Part shown: piece after piece, positions 34,913 to 42,933 of the stretch
Layout: each line of letters starts with the position of its first letter
Position numbering within the stretch: the stretch's first letter is position 1
Source: Pirellulaceae bacterium
Lineage (GTDB): Bacteria; Planctomycetota; Planctomycetia; Pirellulales; Pirellulaceae
Length of the DNA: 48,472 nt
Direction of reading: 5' to 3'
Assembly (NCBI GenBank): GCA_016784735.1
Contig: JADHUC010000040.1
Span: 1 to 48,472 of the forward strand
The notes under the pieces: model-generated
Database searches by the model: none
What the model saw: the letters and a program-made list of their open reading frames with translations, nothing else
Told to the model about the DNA's origin: nothing
Program-made: the position numbers and the translations under genes

Positions 34913-36130
34913 GTGATAATCTACCCGGAGTTCCGCAATAGAAACCCCGCCGGTATACGTTCGCGAGAACCCTACGGGCGAACAAGAACCCACAGCGTAG
35001 TCGTGCCGCTGTTTCTCTGCTTCGCGGTTACTCTTACTGCTCGTTTGCCGGCGGATATTCAGTTGACCTACGGCACGCAGCAGACGTTCCGGTATCGCCA
35101 TCGTGATATCAACGTCATTGGAACCGCGGCGGTTCCGCAACCCGTACGATCGTCGGTGTATCAGCTCAACGACGCGGTCCCGGTTGCCTTCTACGTCAAG
35201 GGCACAGACGCCAAACTAGATCGTATATCTCGCAACCGTCTGCAGTCGGCAGGCGACTTCAACATCGAGATTCCTGTCAAGTCACCACGCTTGGTTGCCG
35301 GAAAGAACAAACTGACGATCCGCGTTACCGACTCGGACGGCCAGCCGCACGAGGCGACGATGACTTTCGCTTGGGATCCGACCTCCATACCCCTGCCCAT
35401 TGATCTTACCGACGTGTCCGAAGTCCGAGACATCCAACACATCGGGCAGATCGTCAACGGCGTGTTTCAGGTTGACGCTTCGCGGAACGTCATTCGTACC
35501 TGTTCGCCGGTTGCCAAAGATGCCCTACTGCTACTCGGGTCACCCCACGGCAGCCAGGAAGCGACCTACGGCGTCCGTATTCCGAAACTCGGGGGCACCT
35601 TCTTGGGGCTCAGCGATTTCTTTGCAGGACACGAGCCCGCAGCGCCCCACATCGGGATCAAGCCGGGCTGGTCAAGCGCTGGACTAGCCACGATTCGGCC
35701 GGATCCGGAGAAGGCCGCGCAAGTCTGGCTGGCCTGGGGTGATCTGCTGGACCGGCCGGAGAAGTGGGTCGTCAAGACCGATCCGCCGAGACCGTACCCT
35801 GTGGAACTCGGTGGCGAGTATCGCGTTCGGCACCAGGTGTTTTTCGAGGGCGGCGTCAACCGATGCCGCTTTCGGATCTGGCCGGCCGGTGAGTCGGAGC
35901 CGGATGTGTGGTTGTGCGAAGAAGATGACTCGGCCGTTCCGAACGACAAAACCAAGTTCCGCGCCGCGTCGTTCGGCCTGTTTCAATATGGTGGCGAGCC
36001 CACCGAGTGGTTCGATATTCGCATTCGTCCATTACGCCCCAGCCCACCGGCCGTCGGTGGCAACGACGAAGATCGCGCCCAGCCGCACGCCGCACAGTCA
36101 CGTTTGCGGCTACGAATCGACGCCAACTAG
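34913..36130 (+). CDS. Secreted beta-rich protein, unknown function
   Basis: The protein has 405 residues from the GTG at 34913, which has GGAG 8 nt upstream; no ATG gives a better start. A membrane or signal segment (VVVPLFLCFAVTLTA) follows at about 30-44. Residues about 80-160 look like an immunoglobulin-type domain (AVPVAFYVKG, GKNKLTIRVTDSDGQ). Residues about 200-390 look like a jelly roll related to concanavalin-like or DUF1080 domains (NVIRTCSPVAKDALLLLGS, YRVRHQVFFEGGVNRCRFRIW). I cannot name the family. Its end converges with the XRE gene 40 bp away. Confidence 0.7.
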   Translation: MIIYPEFRNRNPAGIRSREPYGRTRTHSVVVPLFLCFAVTLTARLPADIQLTYGTQQTFRYRHRDINVIGTAAVPQPVRSSVYQLNDAVPVAFYVKGTDAKLDRISRNRLQSAGDFNIEIPVKSPRLVAGKNKLTIRVTDSDGQPHEATMTFAWDPTSIPLPIDLTDVSEVRDIQHIGQIVNGVFQVDASRNVIRTCSPVAKDALLLLGSPHGSQEATYGVRIPKLGGTFLGLSDFFAGHEPAAPHIGIKPGWSSAGLATIRPDPEKAAQVWLAWGDLLDRPEKWVVKTDPPRPYPVELGGEYRVRHQVFFEGGVNRCRFRIWPAGESEPDVWLCEEDDSAVPNDKTKFRAASFGLFQYGGEPTEWFDIRIRPLRPSPPAVGGNDEDRAQPHAAQSRLRLRIDAN

Positions 36131-36170
36131 AACACTCCCTGGGTAGGATTCGGCTGGCGCGACTCGTAGC

Positions 36171-36611
36171 CTACATCGAGACTCCTGCCGGCACGGCTTC
36201 CACGTGGCTGGATACATCGACATCGAGAACGTCAAGGATTCGAGCCGCACGTTCCAGCGTAATGTTGTGATACTCGTTACGCTCATCACGCGAGACTTGC
36301 GACTCATGTACGCCAAGTCGCTCAGCCAAATCGCGTTGACTTAGTCCACGAAAGATGCGAGCGGCAATCAGCAATTGGCCGATTCCACGCAGATTGCGAA
36401 CCTCGCCAAACTCTCCGCGTTTCAAGCGATCATAGCTGTCAATCTCTTCCGCCAACTGCTCTCGGAACGACTCTAGCGGGTCCATCGCCCGTTTGACCTC
36501 GCCCGGTCCCAGCCCCATTCCTTCGAGTTTCTTCTTCTGCTCGCCTAGGAGTTGATTTTGTTCTTTGAGCCGCCGGACGGATTCTCTGTATTCGACTTCG
36601 CTACGGATCAT
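36171..36611 (-). CDS. XRE-family helix-turn-helix protein with coiled-coil N-terminus, antitoxin candidate
   Basis: The protein has 146 residues. Residues 1-70 are charged and helical (EYRESVRRLKEQNQLLGEQ, then VKRAMDPLESFREQLAEEID), probably a coiled coil for dimerisation or partner binding. Residues 76-132 are a XRE helix-turn-helix (GLSQRDLAERLGVHESQVSR). Its ATG overlaps the TGA of the upstream nucleotidyltransferase-like gene (ATGA), so the two are made together. A DNA-binding protein coupled to a likely enzyme is the usual toxin-antitoxin layout, here with the enzyme first. Autoregulation is inferred, not seen. The overlap and the shared strand make a chance arrangement unlikely. Confidence 0.87.
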   Translation of the reverse strand: MIRSEVEYRESVRRLKEQNQLLGEQKKKLEGMGLGPGEVKRAMDPLESFREQLAEEIDSYDRLKRGEFGEVRNLRGIGQLLIAARIFRGLSQRDLAERLGVHESQVSRDERNEYHNITLERAARILDVLDVDVSSHVEAVPAGVSM

Positions 36612-37192
36612 AGCGGTGCTCCGATTTTGACGATTCCCTTCGGCTTGCCGTCGCGAGACAACCGAAAGGCCGCCGGGAATTCAAGTTCGTTTCCATGCCG
36701 GTCTCGAATGCCGCACAACTGGCCGACGTGTGGATACAACTCAACGCGATACTGGTGCCACATGGGAAGCTGCAATTTGGGATATCCCCGGTATGGCCGC
36801 CTACTGGCAGGATCCCAGGTCCAGATCTTATGCGGATCGAGCAGGTTCAACTCACGCTGCAGGTCACCGCTCGTCAACTGCATCAGGTCGCATTCGAAGT
36901 ATCCGTCAATGTCATTGGGATGTTCCTTGTCTTCGACAAACGAACCATTGACGAATATCTCGGTAATGCCGACTTGCCAGAGCTGGCCGACGAGAATCTC
37001 AAGGTTCTGGACCAATCTGCGCCGCCACTCGGCATCCCAATTCGGGTATGCGTCGCGATCGACTGGACCTTCCACCAAGAACGACCGCGCCAAGTCCGCG
37101 AGCGATAGCACGAACTCTCCGGATGGCAGCATGCCTTCATCGGTGAAGTCGAGCGGCTGAGACACGACACAACCTATGGCATTGATATTCAA
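36608..37192 (-). CDS. Nucleotidyltransferase-fold protein (DUF6932-like), toxin candidate
   Basis: The protein has 194 residues. The minimal nucleotidyltransferase motif is present: Gly83-Ser84, then nine residues, then Asp94-Ile-Asp96 (NGSFVEDKEHPNDIDGYFE), with Glu151 in YRVELYPH as the likely third metal ligand. This places it with DUF6932-type proteins near the MNT/AbiE group of NTases, some of which are toxins that modify tRNA or partner proteins. The start is a TTG at 37192, the only start-like codon after the upstream stop; it has no clear ribosome site, so the N-terminus is uncertain. It lies 55 bp after the NHL gene and overlaps the XRE gene. Toxicity is inferred from context only. 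Confidence 0.8.
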   Translation of the reverse strand: MNINAIGCVVSQPLDFTDEGMLPSGEFVLSLADLARSFLVEGPVDRDAYPNWDAEWRRRLVQNLEILVGQLWQVGITEIFVNGSFVEDKEHPNDIDGYFECDLMQLTSGDLQRELNLLDPHKIWTWDPASRRPYRGYPKLQLPMWHQYRVELYPHVGQLCGIRDRHGNELEFPAAFRLSRDGKPKGIVKIGAPL

Positions 37193-37247
37193 GTCTAGCT
37201 TGACATGTGAGTCAAGTCAAGTCGATCGTTCTTCGGGCCAATTCCTC

Positions 37248-39761
37248 TTACGGGCCTACCAGACACGTTGCCTCGGTTCTGTACGCAAGATTGACGCGCA
37301 CGACTCGGCGGTTCAAGCGGTCACCGATGTAGACGGCATCGTCGCCGACGGCAACGGCCTGGGGCCAATACAGCGGGATATCCGGTGTAGGGATCGCGCT
37401 TTCCCGGCCGGCTGAGTCTTGATTTCCGTAGGATCCGAACCAGCAGATTTCGTTTCCGGCCGTATCAATGACGCCGACACGGAACCGGCAGGCATCCGGG
37501 AAGAAGCTTCTTCCAAAGCCGTCTACGTCAAACCGTGGCGATTCGCACAAACACACGTCGGGTGTCCCTTTGGTGCGCCACGAAGGCACGGTGCTTGCGC
37601 CGAAGAACGTCCATTTGGCGCCTTTGATCTCGACCTTATTGTCGTAACCGAAGTCTGCCGCCGAGCCTCCGATATCCGCGCGAATCTCCCCACCTTCAGG
37701 TCCAAATTTGACGATGGTGCCGTACATCAGCGTATACCAGTCGAACTCGTTCGAGTTCGTCCCGTACCTCCAGGGCTTGCCGCGATCCACGGCGGCGAAC
37801 GCGTCCGGCACTTTCTTACCCGGCGGACGGACGCCGAGCGCCAAATAGATGTTGCCGGCACGATCCACGCGGACGGAACTGAGGCTGCGAATCTGCGAGT
37901 CGATCAGTTTACGGTGTTTGAGTTTCCCATCGGGCCCGTACACGGCTAGGGCGTTGGCGTCGCCGGCGTCGCCGGGCGATTGCTCCTCCTCGGGCTTCTG
38001 CCAAAGAACGTAAACGTTGCCCTGATAGTCTGCCGTCAAGCCTCGCCCTCGAACTCGCGGGCTGCCCAGATTCTCGATTGGCATCGCAAAGGGTAACGGT
38101 TCCATTTCCGTGGTGAATCGCCGCACGGATGCGTTCGGGTAGTCGTGGTAGAGATAGAAGTTGCCATCACGCCCGATGGCGGCGATGTTACCCGATCCGC
38201 CGAGTTTCGGGACTTCCAGCGGAAGGATTGCTCCAGAACGACCTCCGAATACGCTCATGACCGAGCGCCCGGATGACGTGTGGAGCCATTGTCGCCCTGC
38301 GTGTAGGCTGAGCTCGTTTACCGTACCGACGCTCGGCTGCTTGGTCTGCTTACCGACATCGACCGCCTCGCCGAAGGCATCGCCTCGATCCTCGATCCGC
38401 AGGAGACTGAAGTGCGCCCAATACCCCTTTGGCGAACCGATCCACAAAACAGGCGGATCAGCCGAGGCGTCCAATGTCATCACCGCGGTGTACCGTTCGT
38501 GCTTGAAATACGGCAGATCGACTTCCGCCACTGGCTGCGCGTCTTGCCAGGAGTTGAACTTCTTGAATTGGTTGACCAGTTTCCCGCCGAGGACATACAC
38601 GGCGCCGGTTGCGGGGTGAACTTCCACGCGCTCGGGACTCTCCACAGAAAAGGCACCAACAAAGGCGCCGTCTGGCTTGAATATGACGACTCGGTCGTTT
38701 CCCTTGTCGGCAACGTACACGTTGCCCGCTTTGTCCACGGCTATGCCGCGCGGATCGTTCAAGTGGCTTTCGTCGGAGCCGGCTTCGTTTTCAACGCCCA
38801 CAAGCACGGCTGTTGATTCGTCGGACCAGCCGAATCTGTAGACCGCGTGGGTGGGTTTTCCTGCATAGTTGCCCTTCCGCAACCCCGACGCGTACAGAGT
38901 CTTCTCATCGGGCGAAAGCGCGAGACTGGCCGCGCTGCTCGAACGATCGGCGACCAGAGTCTTCAGGACGCCATCGCGCGGCACACTTCCGTCGGTGTTG
39001 ATGACCACGACCTGGGCAACACCCGCTTGAGCGTAGCGCAACGCGCCGGCCGCCCATTCTTGAATACCGACGAAGGCAAGACGGCCATCCTTGGTGACCA
39101 CGGGCCTCTGGGCAGGAAGATCCCCGGCCCCGGGGATCAGCGATCGGGTTTCGCCCTGATAGATGAACGGGGCTGTCACACCGTTGTTCAACTCGACCCG
39201 CTTAATGCCCTGAAGACGTTCATCTGGCAGATTCGCGGGGTACGGCATGATCGTTCGCAGGTATCTGCCTTGGCGATCGAAGACCGAACAGGCCACTGTG
39301 CCGTCGCTGGGATGGAGACTTCCGAAGACGTGGAACACGTAGAGTTCTCCCTGTGGACCGGTCGCCAATGCACGTACGGACCCCAGCGTGGCTGAGTTGA
39401 AGCCGATCAATCGGTCAAAGGTCGGCTCCAGTCCCAAACAGACCCGAGCGCTGAATGGCGCGTCAGTCGCCCGGTTGCCAAAGTCGTCGTTACCGTCCCA
39501 GATCAGAGACTGAGCGAGTCCCGGCTTCAGAGGCGATGGCGGCTCGTCGCCCAACACGCCGGCGGCCAAATGGCGTACGACTTTTCCGCTTCGATCGAGA
39601 ATGTAGACTGCGCAATCCGTTGGCGCGCTGGTCGCAAAAGCGATGCGGGCGCCGTCAGCGTGTTTCGTTACCTTCGGCGATGACGAAAAAGCGACCTCGC
39701 GAGCTTCTCCGCTTTGGCAGGCAATCGCCAAAGCCAACACAACCATGATCTTCTCGTTCAT
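37248..39761 (-). CDS. Secreted NHL-repeat propeller protein
   Basis: The protein has 837 residues with a signal peptide ending near SGEA. NHL-type blades are clear at HLNDPRGIAVDKAGNVYVADKGNDRVVIFKPDGAF (quoted in parts: DPRGIAVDKAGNVYVAD) and again near the C-terminus (YWPQAVAVGDDAVYIGD). An N-terminal FlgD-like immunoglobulin segment (DCAVYILDRSGKVVRHL, SLIWDGNDDFGN) precedes the propeller. Such proteins are probably binding or scaffold modules outside the cytoplasm; no catalytic residues are evident. GGAGG lies about 7 nt before the ATG. It is upstream of the nucleotidyltransferase/XRE pair on the same strand but is not obviously linked to it in function. Confidence 0.88.
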   Translation of the reverse strand: MNEKIMVVLALAIACQSGEAREVAFSSSPKVTKHADGARIAFATSAPTDCAVYILDRSGKVVRHLAAGVLGDEPPSPLKPGLAQSLIWDGNDDFGNRATDAPFSARVCLGLEPTFDRLIGFNSATLGSVRALATGPQGELYVFHVFGSLHPSDGTVACSVFDRQGRYLRTIMPYPANLPDERLQGIKRVELNNGVTAPFIYQGETRSLIPGAGDLPAQRPVVTKDGRLAFVGIQEWAAGALRYAQAGVAQVVVINTDGSVPRDGVLKTLVADRSSSAASLALSPDEKTLYASGLRKGNYAGKPTHAVYRFGWSDESTAVLVGVENEAGSDESHLNDPRGIAVDKAGNVYVADKGNDRVVIFKPDGAFVGAFSVESPERVEVHPATGAVYVLGGKLVNQFKKFNSWQDAQPVAEVDLPYFKHERYTAVMTLDASADPPVLWIGSPKGYWAHFSLLRIEDRGDAFGEAVDVGKQTKQPSVGTVNELSLHAGRQWLHTSSGRSVMSVFGGRSGAILPLEVPKLGGSGNIAAIGRDGNFYLYHDYPNASVRRFTTEMEPLPFAMPIENLGSPRVRGRGLTADYQGNVYVLWQKPEEEQSPGDAGDANALAVYGPDGKLKHRKLIDSQIRSLSSVRVDRAGNIYLALGVRPPGKKVPDAFAAVDRGKPWRYGTNSNEFDWYTLMYGTIVKFGPEGGEIRADIGGSAADFGYDNKVEIKGAKWTFFGASTVPSWRTKGTPDVCLCESPRFDVDGFGRSFFPDACRFRVGVIDTAGNEICWFGSYGNQDSAGRESAIPTPDIPLYWPQAVAVGDDAVYIGDRLNRRVVRVNLAYRTEATCLVGP

Positions 39762-40181
39762 CTGATCGCCTCCATCTTACGGTAACGGTACACTTGGAAA
39801 ACTTGGCGCCAATTTAGCAGACCTCCTTCGCCAAACCAGCCGTTTGAACGCGTTCCCACGCGCAACATTGCTTGACCTCTGAAATGCAATAGAATACGTA
39901 TGCGCAAAGGAACGCCAGCGCTGCTCCGAGAGTCCGAGATTGCACCAAACGACCAACTTTTTCCCCAATCCACGGCCGTCCTGAAGCCGTAGGGAATACC
40001 AGTCGCCGCCTGCCCCCACGGATTTAGGACGGCCACGGATTGTCCAGGTACCAAAGACGTTCATCGACTGCCCAGAGGCCGACGCCCTATTGACGCGCGA
40101 GTACCGCGCGCCGTTCGTTGTGCCGGAGCAAGTTTGAACGAGTGAACTCGGGCGATGTGTCGGCTTTGCGGATTTCCGGGC
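39762..40181. other. Gene-free region upstream of the NHL gene
   Basis: I find no gene, repeat or RNA in these 420 bp. Minus-strand frames of about 95 codons overlap each other and resemble nothing. The part next to 39762 holds the ribosome site of the NHL gene. Confidence 0.5.
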
Positions 40182-41804
40182 CTACGTATCGCGCAGTATC
40201 TCCTCGGCTGCGTTCTTGCCGCACGCGCCCATGATGCCGCCGCCGGGATGACTGGCTGCGCCGCACAGATACAGGCCGCGTATCGGCGACCGGTGGTCCG
40301 ACCAGCCCGCGACGGGCCGCATGAGGAAGAACTGGTGCAGGTGCATCGCCCCCTGCATGATGTTGCCGCCGGTGATGCCAAAGATGCGTTCCATGTCGGG
40401 CGGAGTGAGGATCTGGCGATGCTCGATGGCATTCGGGATGTTGGGCGCGTAGCGGGCCAAGACTTCGATGCACCGGTCGGCAAAGTCTTCTTTCGTTTCG
40501 TCCCAGTTCCCATCGGCCAATCGGTACGGAGCGTACTGTACGAAAATGGACATCACGTGTTTGCCGTCTGGGACAATCGACGGGTCGACGCTCGAGGGCA
40601 GTGTCATCTCCAGTACAGGCTCGGTGCTTGGCCGGCCATACTTGGCGTCGTCGTACGCCTTTTCGATATAGTCCACCGTCGGACAGATGTGCATGGTGCC
40701 ATGATGGTGCGGCGCAATGCCGTCGGAAGGATCTGCCAGGAAGTTCGGTGGTTCTGCGAGCGCAAGGTTGATCTTGGCGGATGCCGAACTGTAGTCGATT
40801 CGTGCTACCGCCTCGCGGAATTCGGCGGGTAGCTCGTTGGCATCGCACATCGTTTCAAAGGTCAAATGAGCATCCACACTGGAGGCGACGACCGAAGCCT
40901 CGATGATCGAGCCGTCCGCCATTGCCACGCCTTTGACTTGCCCGCCGCCCGTCAGAATGCGAGCAACCTCCGCTTCGCGAACAACGTCCACGCGCAGGTC
41001 CAAACACGCCGCCTCCAGCGCATCTGCCAGTCCGCCGATGCCGCCCCGGACGTACCCCCAAATGCCGCGGGCGCCGCCGGCCGTCCCCATAACATGGTGC
41101 AGCAACACGTAGGCAGTGCCCGGCGCCGATGGTGGCGCAAAGGCTCCGATAATCGCGTCGGTGCCCAAAGTGGCGCGAAGCACATCGGTCTCGAACCAGC
41201 GCTCCAGGATGGGACGCGCGGCGCCGGTCAACAGTTCGATTGCTTCCGGCAAATCGTCGCCCAGCTTGGAGAACGACTGATGCAACGCCCACAACTTCTT
41301 CGTGTCGCGCAGCCGTTTTGCCATGCCGATTTTTCGCCGTGTCTTGGGCAGAGGCAATGCGTCAGGGGCCGACGCCGAGAGCATGGGTTCCAGGACCTGG
41401 GCCACGCGTTCCAAGAAGGCTTCGTACTTGGGAAACTCGTCAGCGTCCCGCTCGCTGAATTTGGCGATCTCCTGACACGTCTTCTCCCCATCCGGGCCCA
41501 TCAACAGCGAACGCCCGTCCGGCAACGGTGTGTAGGACGACGGGTTGCGAGGCAAGATATCGAGGCCGTAGTACTTCAGCCTCAGATCGCGGATAATCTC
41601 AGGCAGCAACAGACTGACCACGTAAGCGGCCGTCGAAACTCGATAGCCCGGCCACAACTCCTCGCTCGCCGCGCAACCGCCAAGCACATGGCGCCGCTCC
41701 AGCACGCAAACCGACTTGCCGCCTTTGGCCAAGTACGCAGCCGTCACCAGCCCGTTGTGCCCACCGCCAATTATGATGCAATCGTATTTCTTTCGTTCGG
41801 TCAC
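40182..41804 (-). CDS. PYROXD2/phytoene-desaturase-like FAD oxidoreductase
   Basis: The protein has 540 residues. The FAD-binding motif GGGHNGLVTAAYLAKGGKSV begins at about residue 13, followed by the ERRHVLGGCAASEE motif shared with phytoene desaturases and PYROXD2. The C-terminal FAD motif is GLYLCGAASHPGGGIMGACG. Carotenoid desaturases and PYROXD2-type proteins share this layout; with no carotenoid genes nearby the PYROXD2-like group is more likely, whose substrates are unknown. The start is a GTG with GGAG 7 nt upstream. No signal peptide is present, so it is cytoplasmic or peripheral to a membrane. It is probably monocistronic. Confidence 0.92.
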   Translation of the reverse strand: MTERKKYDCIIIGGGHNGLVTAAYLAKGGKSVCVLERRHVLGGCAASEELWPGYRVSTAAYVVSLLLPEIIRDLRLKYYGLDILPRNPSSYTPLPDGRSLLMGPDGEKTCQEIAKFSERDADEFPKYEAFLERVAQVLEPMLSASAPDALPLPKTRRKIGMAKRLRDTKKLWALHQSFSKLGDDLPEAIELLTGAARPILERWFETDVLRATLGTDAIIGAFAPPSAPGTAYVLLHHVMGTAGGARGIWGYVRGGIGGLADALEAACLDLRVDVVREAEVARILTGGGQVKGVAMADGSIIEASVVASSVDAHLTFETMCDANELPAEFREAVARIDYSSASAKINLALAEPPNFLADPSDGIAPHHHGTMHICPTVDYIEKAYDDAKYGRPSTEPVLEMTLPSSVDPSIVPDGKHVMSIFVQYAPYRLADGNWDETKEDFADRCIEVLARYAPNIPNAIEHRQILTPPDMERIFGITGGNIMQGAMHLHQFFLMRPVAGWSDHRSPIRGLYLCGAASHPGGGIMGACGKNAAEEILRDT

Positions 41805-41819
41805 GAGTAGACTCCATAG

Positions 41820-41864
41820 GTGTCGGGTGTCGGGTGTCGGGTGTCGGGTGTCGGGTGTCAGGTG
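41820..41864. repeat. Tandem heptamer array (gtgtcgg)n
   Basis: About five to six units of the heptamer gtgtcgg, with a degenerate last unit (gtgtcag), lie 15 bp before the start of the FAD oxidoreductase gene. The 18 bases 41847-41864 are exactly complementary to 42053-42070, so the array can pair over about 190 bp. It is not a CRISPR: there are no spacers. Confidence 0.9.
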
Positions 41865-42052
41865 CGGAGCGTCGGGCGTGGGACACCGCGTGTGGCTGGC
41901 GGTTGTGGTATGATTTTGCCCAACATGATTATGCCCAATCTTCTCCTGGCAGAATCATCCTCACCGAGGATCAATCGACGTTTTCGATGTCGGGAAGTGG
42001 TATACGCCCTATCCCGCATCGCGTATCGCGTATCCCGTATCTCGCATCCCGA

Positions 42053-42070
42053 CACCTGACACCCGACACC
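42053..42070. repeat. Distant complement of the heptamer array
   Basis: These 18 bases are the exact reverse complement of 41847-41864. Just before them, at 42013-42049, lies a degenerate array of 'cgtatc/cgcatc' units. Together they frame the 386-bp gap between the FAD oxidoreductase and endonuclease III genes. Confidence 0.85.
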
Positions 42071-42190
42071 CCTTCCCCTCTGCCCCGGTCATTCCGTGTC
42101 GCGGCCAAATCGACTACATTCATCGAAACCGCGTTTGGTCAGCCACGACCTTGCCTGCATATCTTAACGCTATTCGCTTCGACATTCGAT

Positions 42191-42844
42191 ATGAACAAGA
42201 AAGAACGCGTCGAGTATATCCAACAACGGCTTCAGGAACTGTATCCGAAAGCCGGGATTCCACTGAAGCACCGAGACCCGTATACGCTGCTGGTGGCGGT
42301 GATCCTGAGCGCGCAGTGTACGGACAAGAAGGTCAACCAGGTGACCCCGTACCTTTTTGCTGCAGCCGACAACCCCGCGGCAATGGCCAAGGTGCCGGTG
42401 TCCAGGATCGAATCAATCATTCGACCGTTAGGCTTGGCTCCGCGAAAGGCCAAGGCCATCTCGGAATTGTCGAAGATCCTGATGGAGAAGCATGACGGCA
42501 ACGTACCGGACAACTTCGAGGATCTGGAGGCGTTGCCCGGCGTTGGTCACAAATCGGCCAGCGTCGTGATGAACCAGGCATTCGGCCACCCAGCGTTTCC
42601 CGTGGACACGCACATCCACCGGCTGGCACAACGCTGGGGACTGACCTCCGGCCGCAATGTGGTTCAGACCGAGCGAGACCTGAAACGACTGTTCTCGCAG
42701 GAAGCTTGGGGCCGCCTGCACCTGCAAATCATCTACTACGGCCGAGAGCACTGTTCGGCTCGCGGTTGCGACGGCACCGTATGCGAGATCTGCCGGACCT
42801 GTTTTCCCACCAGACGCAAGCCCGTCCAAACGAAGAAAGCGTGA
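42191..42844 (+). CDS. nth: Endonuclease III
   Basis: A DNA glycosylase/AP lyase that removes oxidised pyrimidines in base-excision repair. The protein has 217 residues, the normal size. The helix-hairpin-helix LPGVGHKSASVV carries the catalytic Lys121, and Asp139 lies in VDTHIHR. The C-terminal cysteines, expected to hold a [4Fe-4S] cluster, are at 188, 193, 198, 201 and 204; the usual C-x6-C-x2-C-x5-C spacing is not met exactly. The ATG at 42191 is chosen because the family homology begins there; the frame runs on upstream through repeat sequence. There is no clear Shine-Dalgarno. Confidence 0.95.
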   Translation: MNKKERVEYIQQRLQELYPKAGIPLKHRDPYTLLVAVILSAQCTDKKVNQVTPYLFAAADNPAAMAKVPVSRIESIIRPLGLAPRKAKAISELSKILMEKHDGNVPDNFEDLEALPGVGHKSASVVMNQAFGHPAFPVDTHIHRLAQRWGLTSGRNVVQTERDLKRLFSQEAWGRLHLQIIYYGREHCSARGCDGTVCEICRTCFPTRRKPVQTKKA

Positions 42845-42933
42845 CGGTTTTGCAGAGCCGGCGCATGAAACGAGCGTCATTCTGAGAATTCACGTCCGTC
42901 ATTGGCCACTGCGTCAAAAGAAGGAGACCACAC

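Noticed and set aside
41820..41864. Tandem repeats as a CRISPR array
   Set aside because: The units are 7 bp and contiguous, with no spacers, and no cas genes are present.
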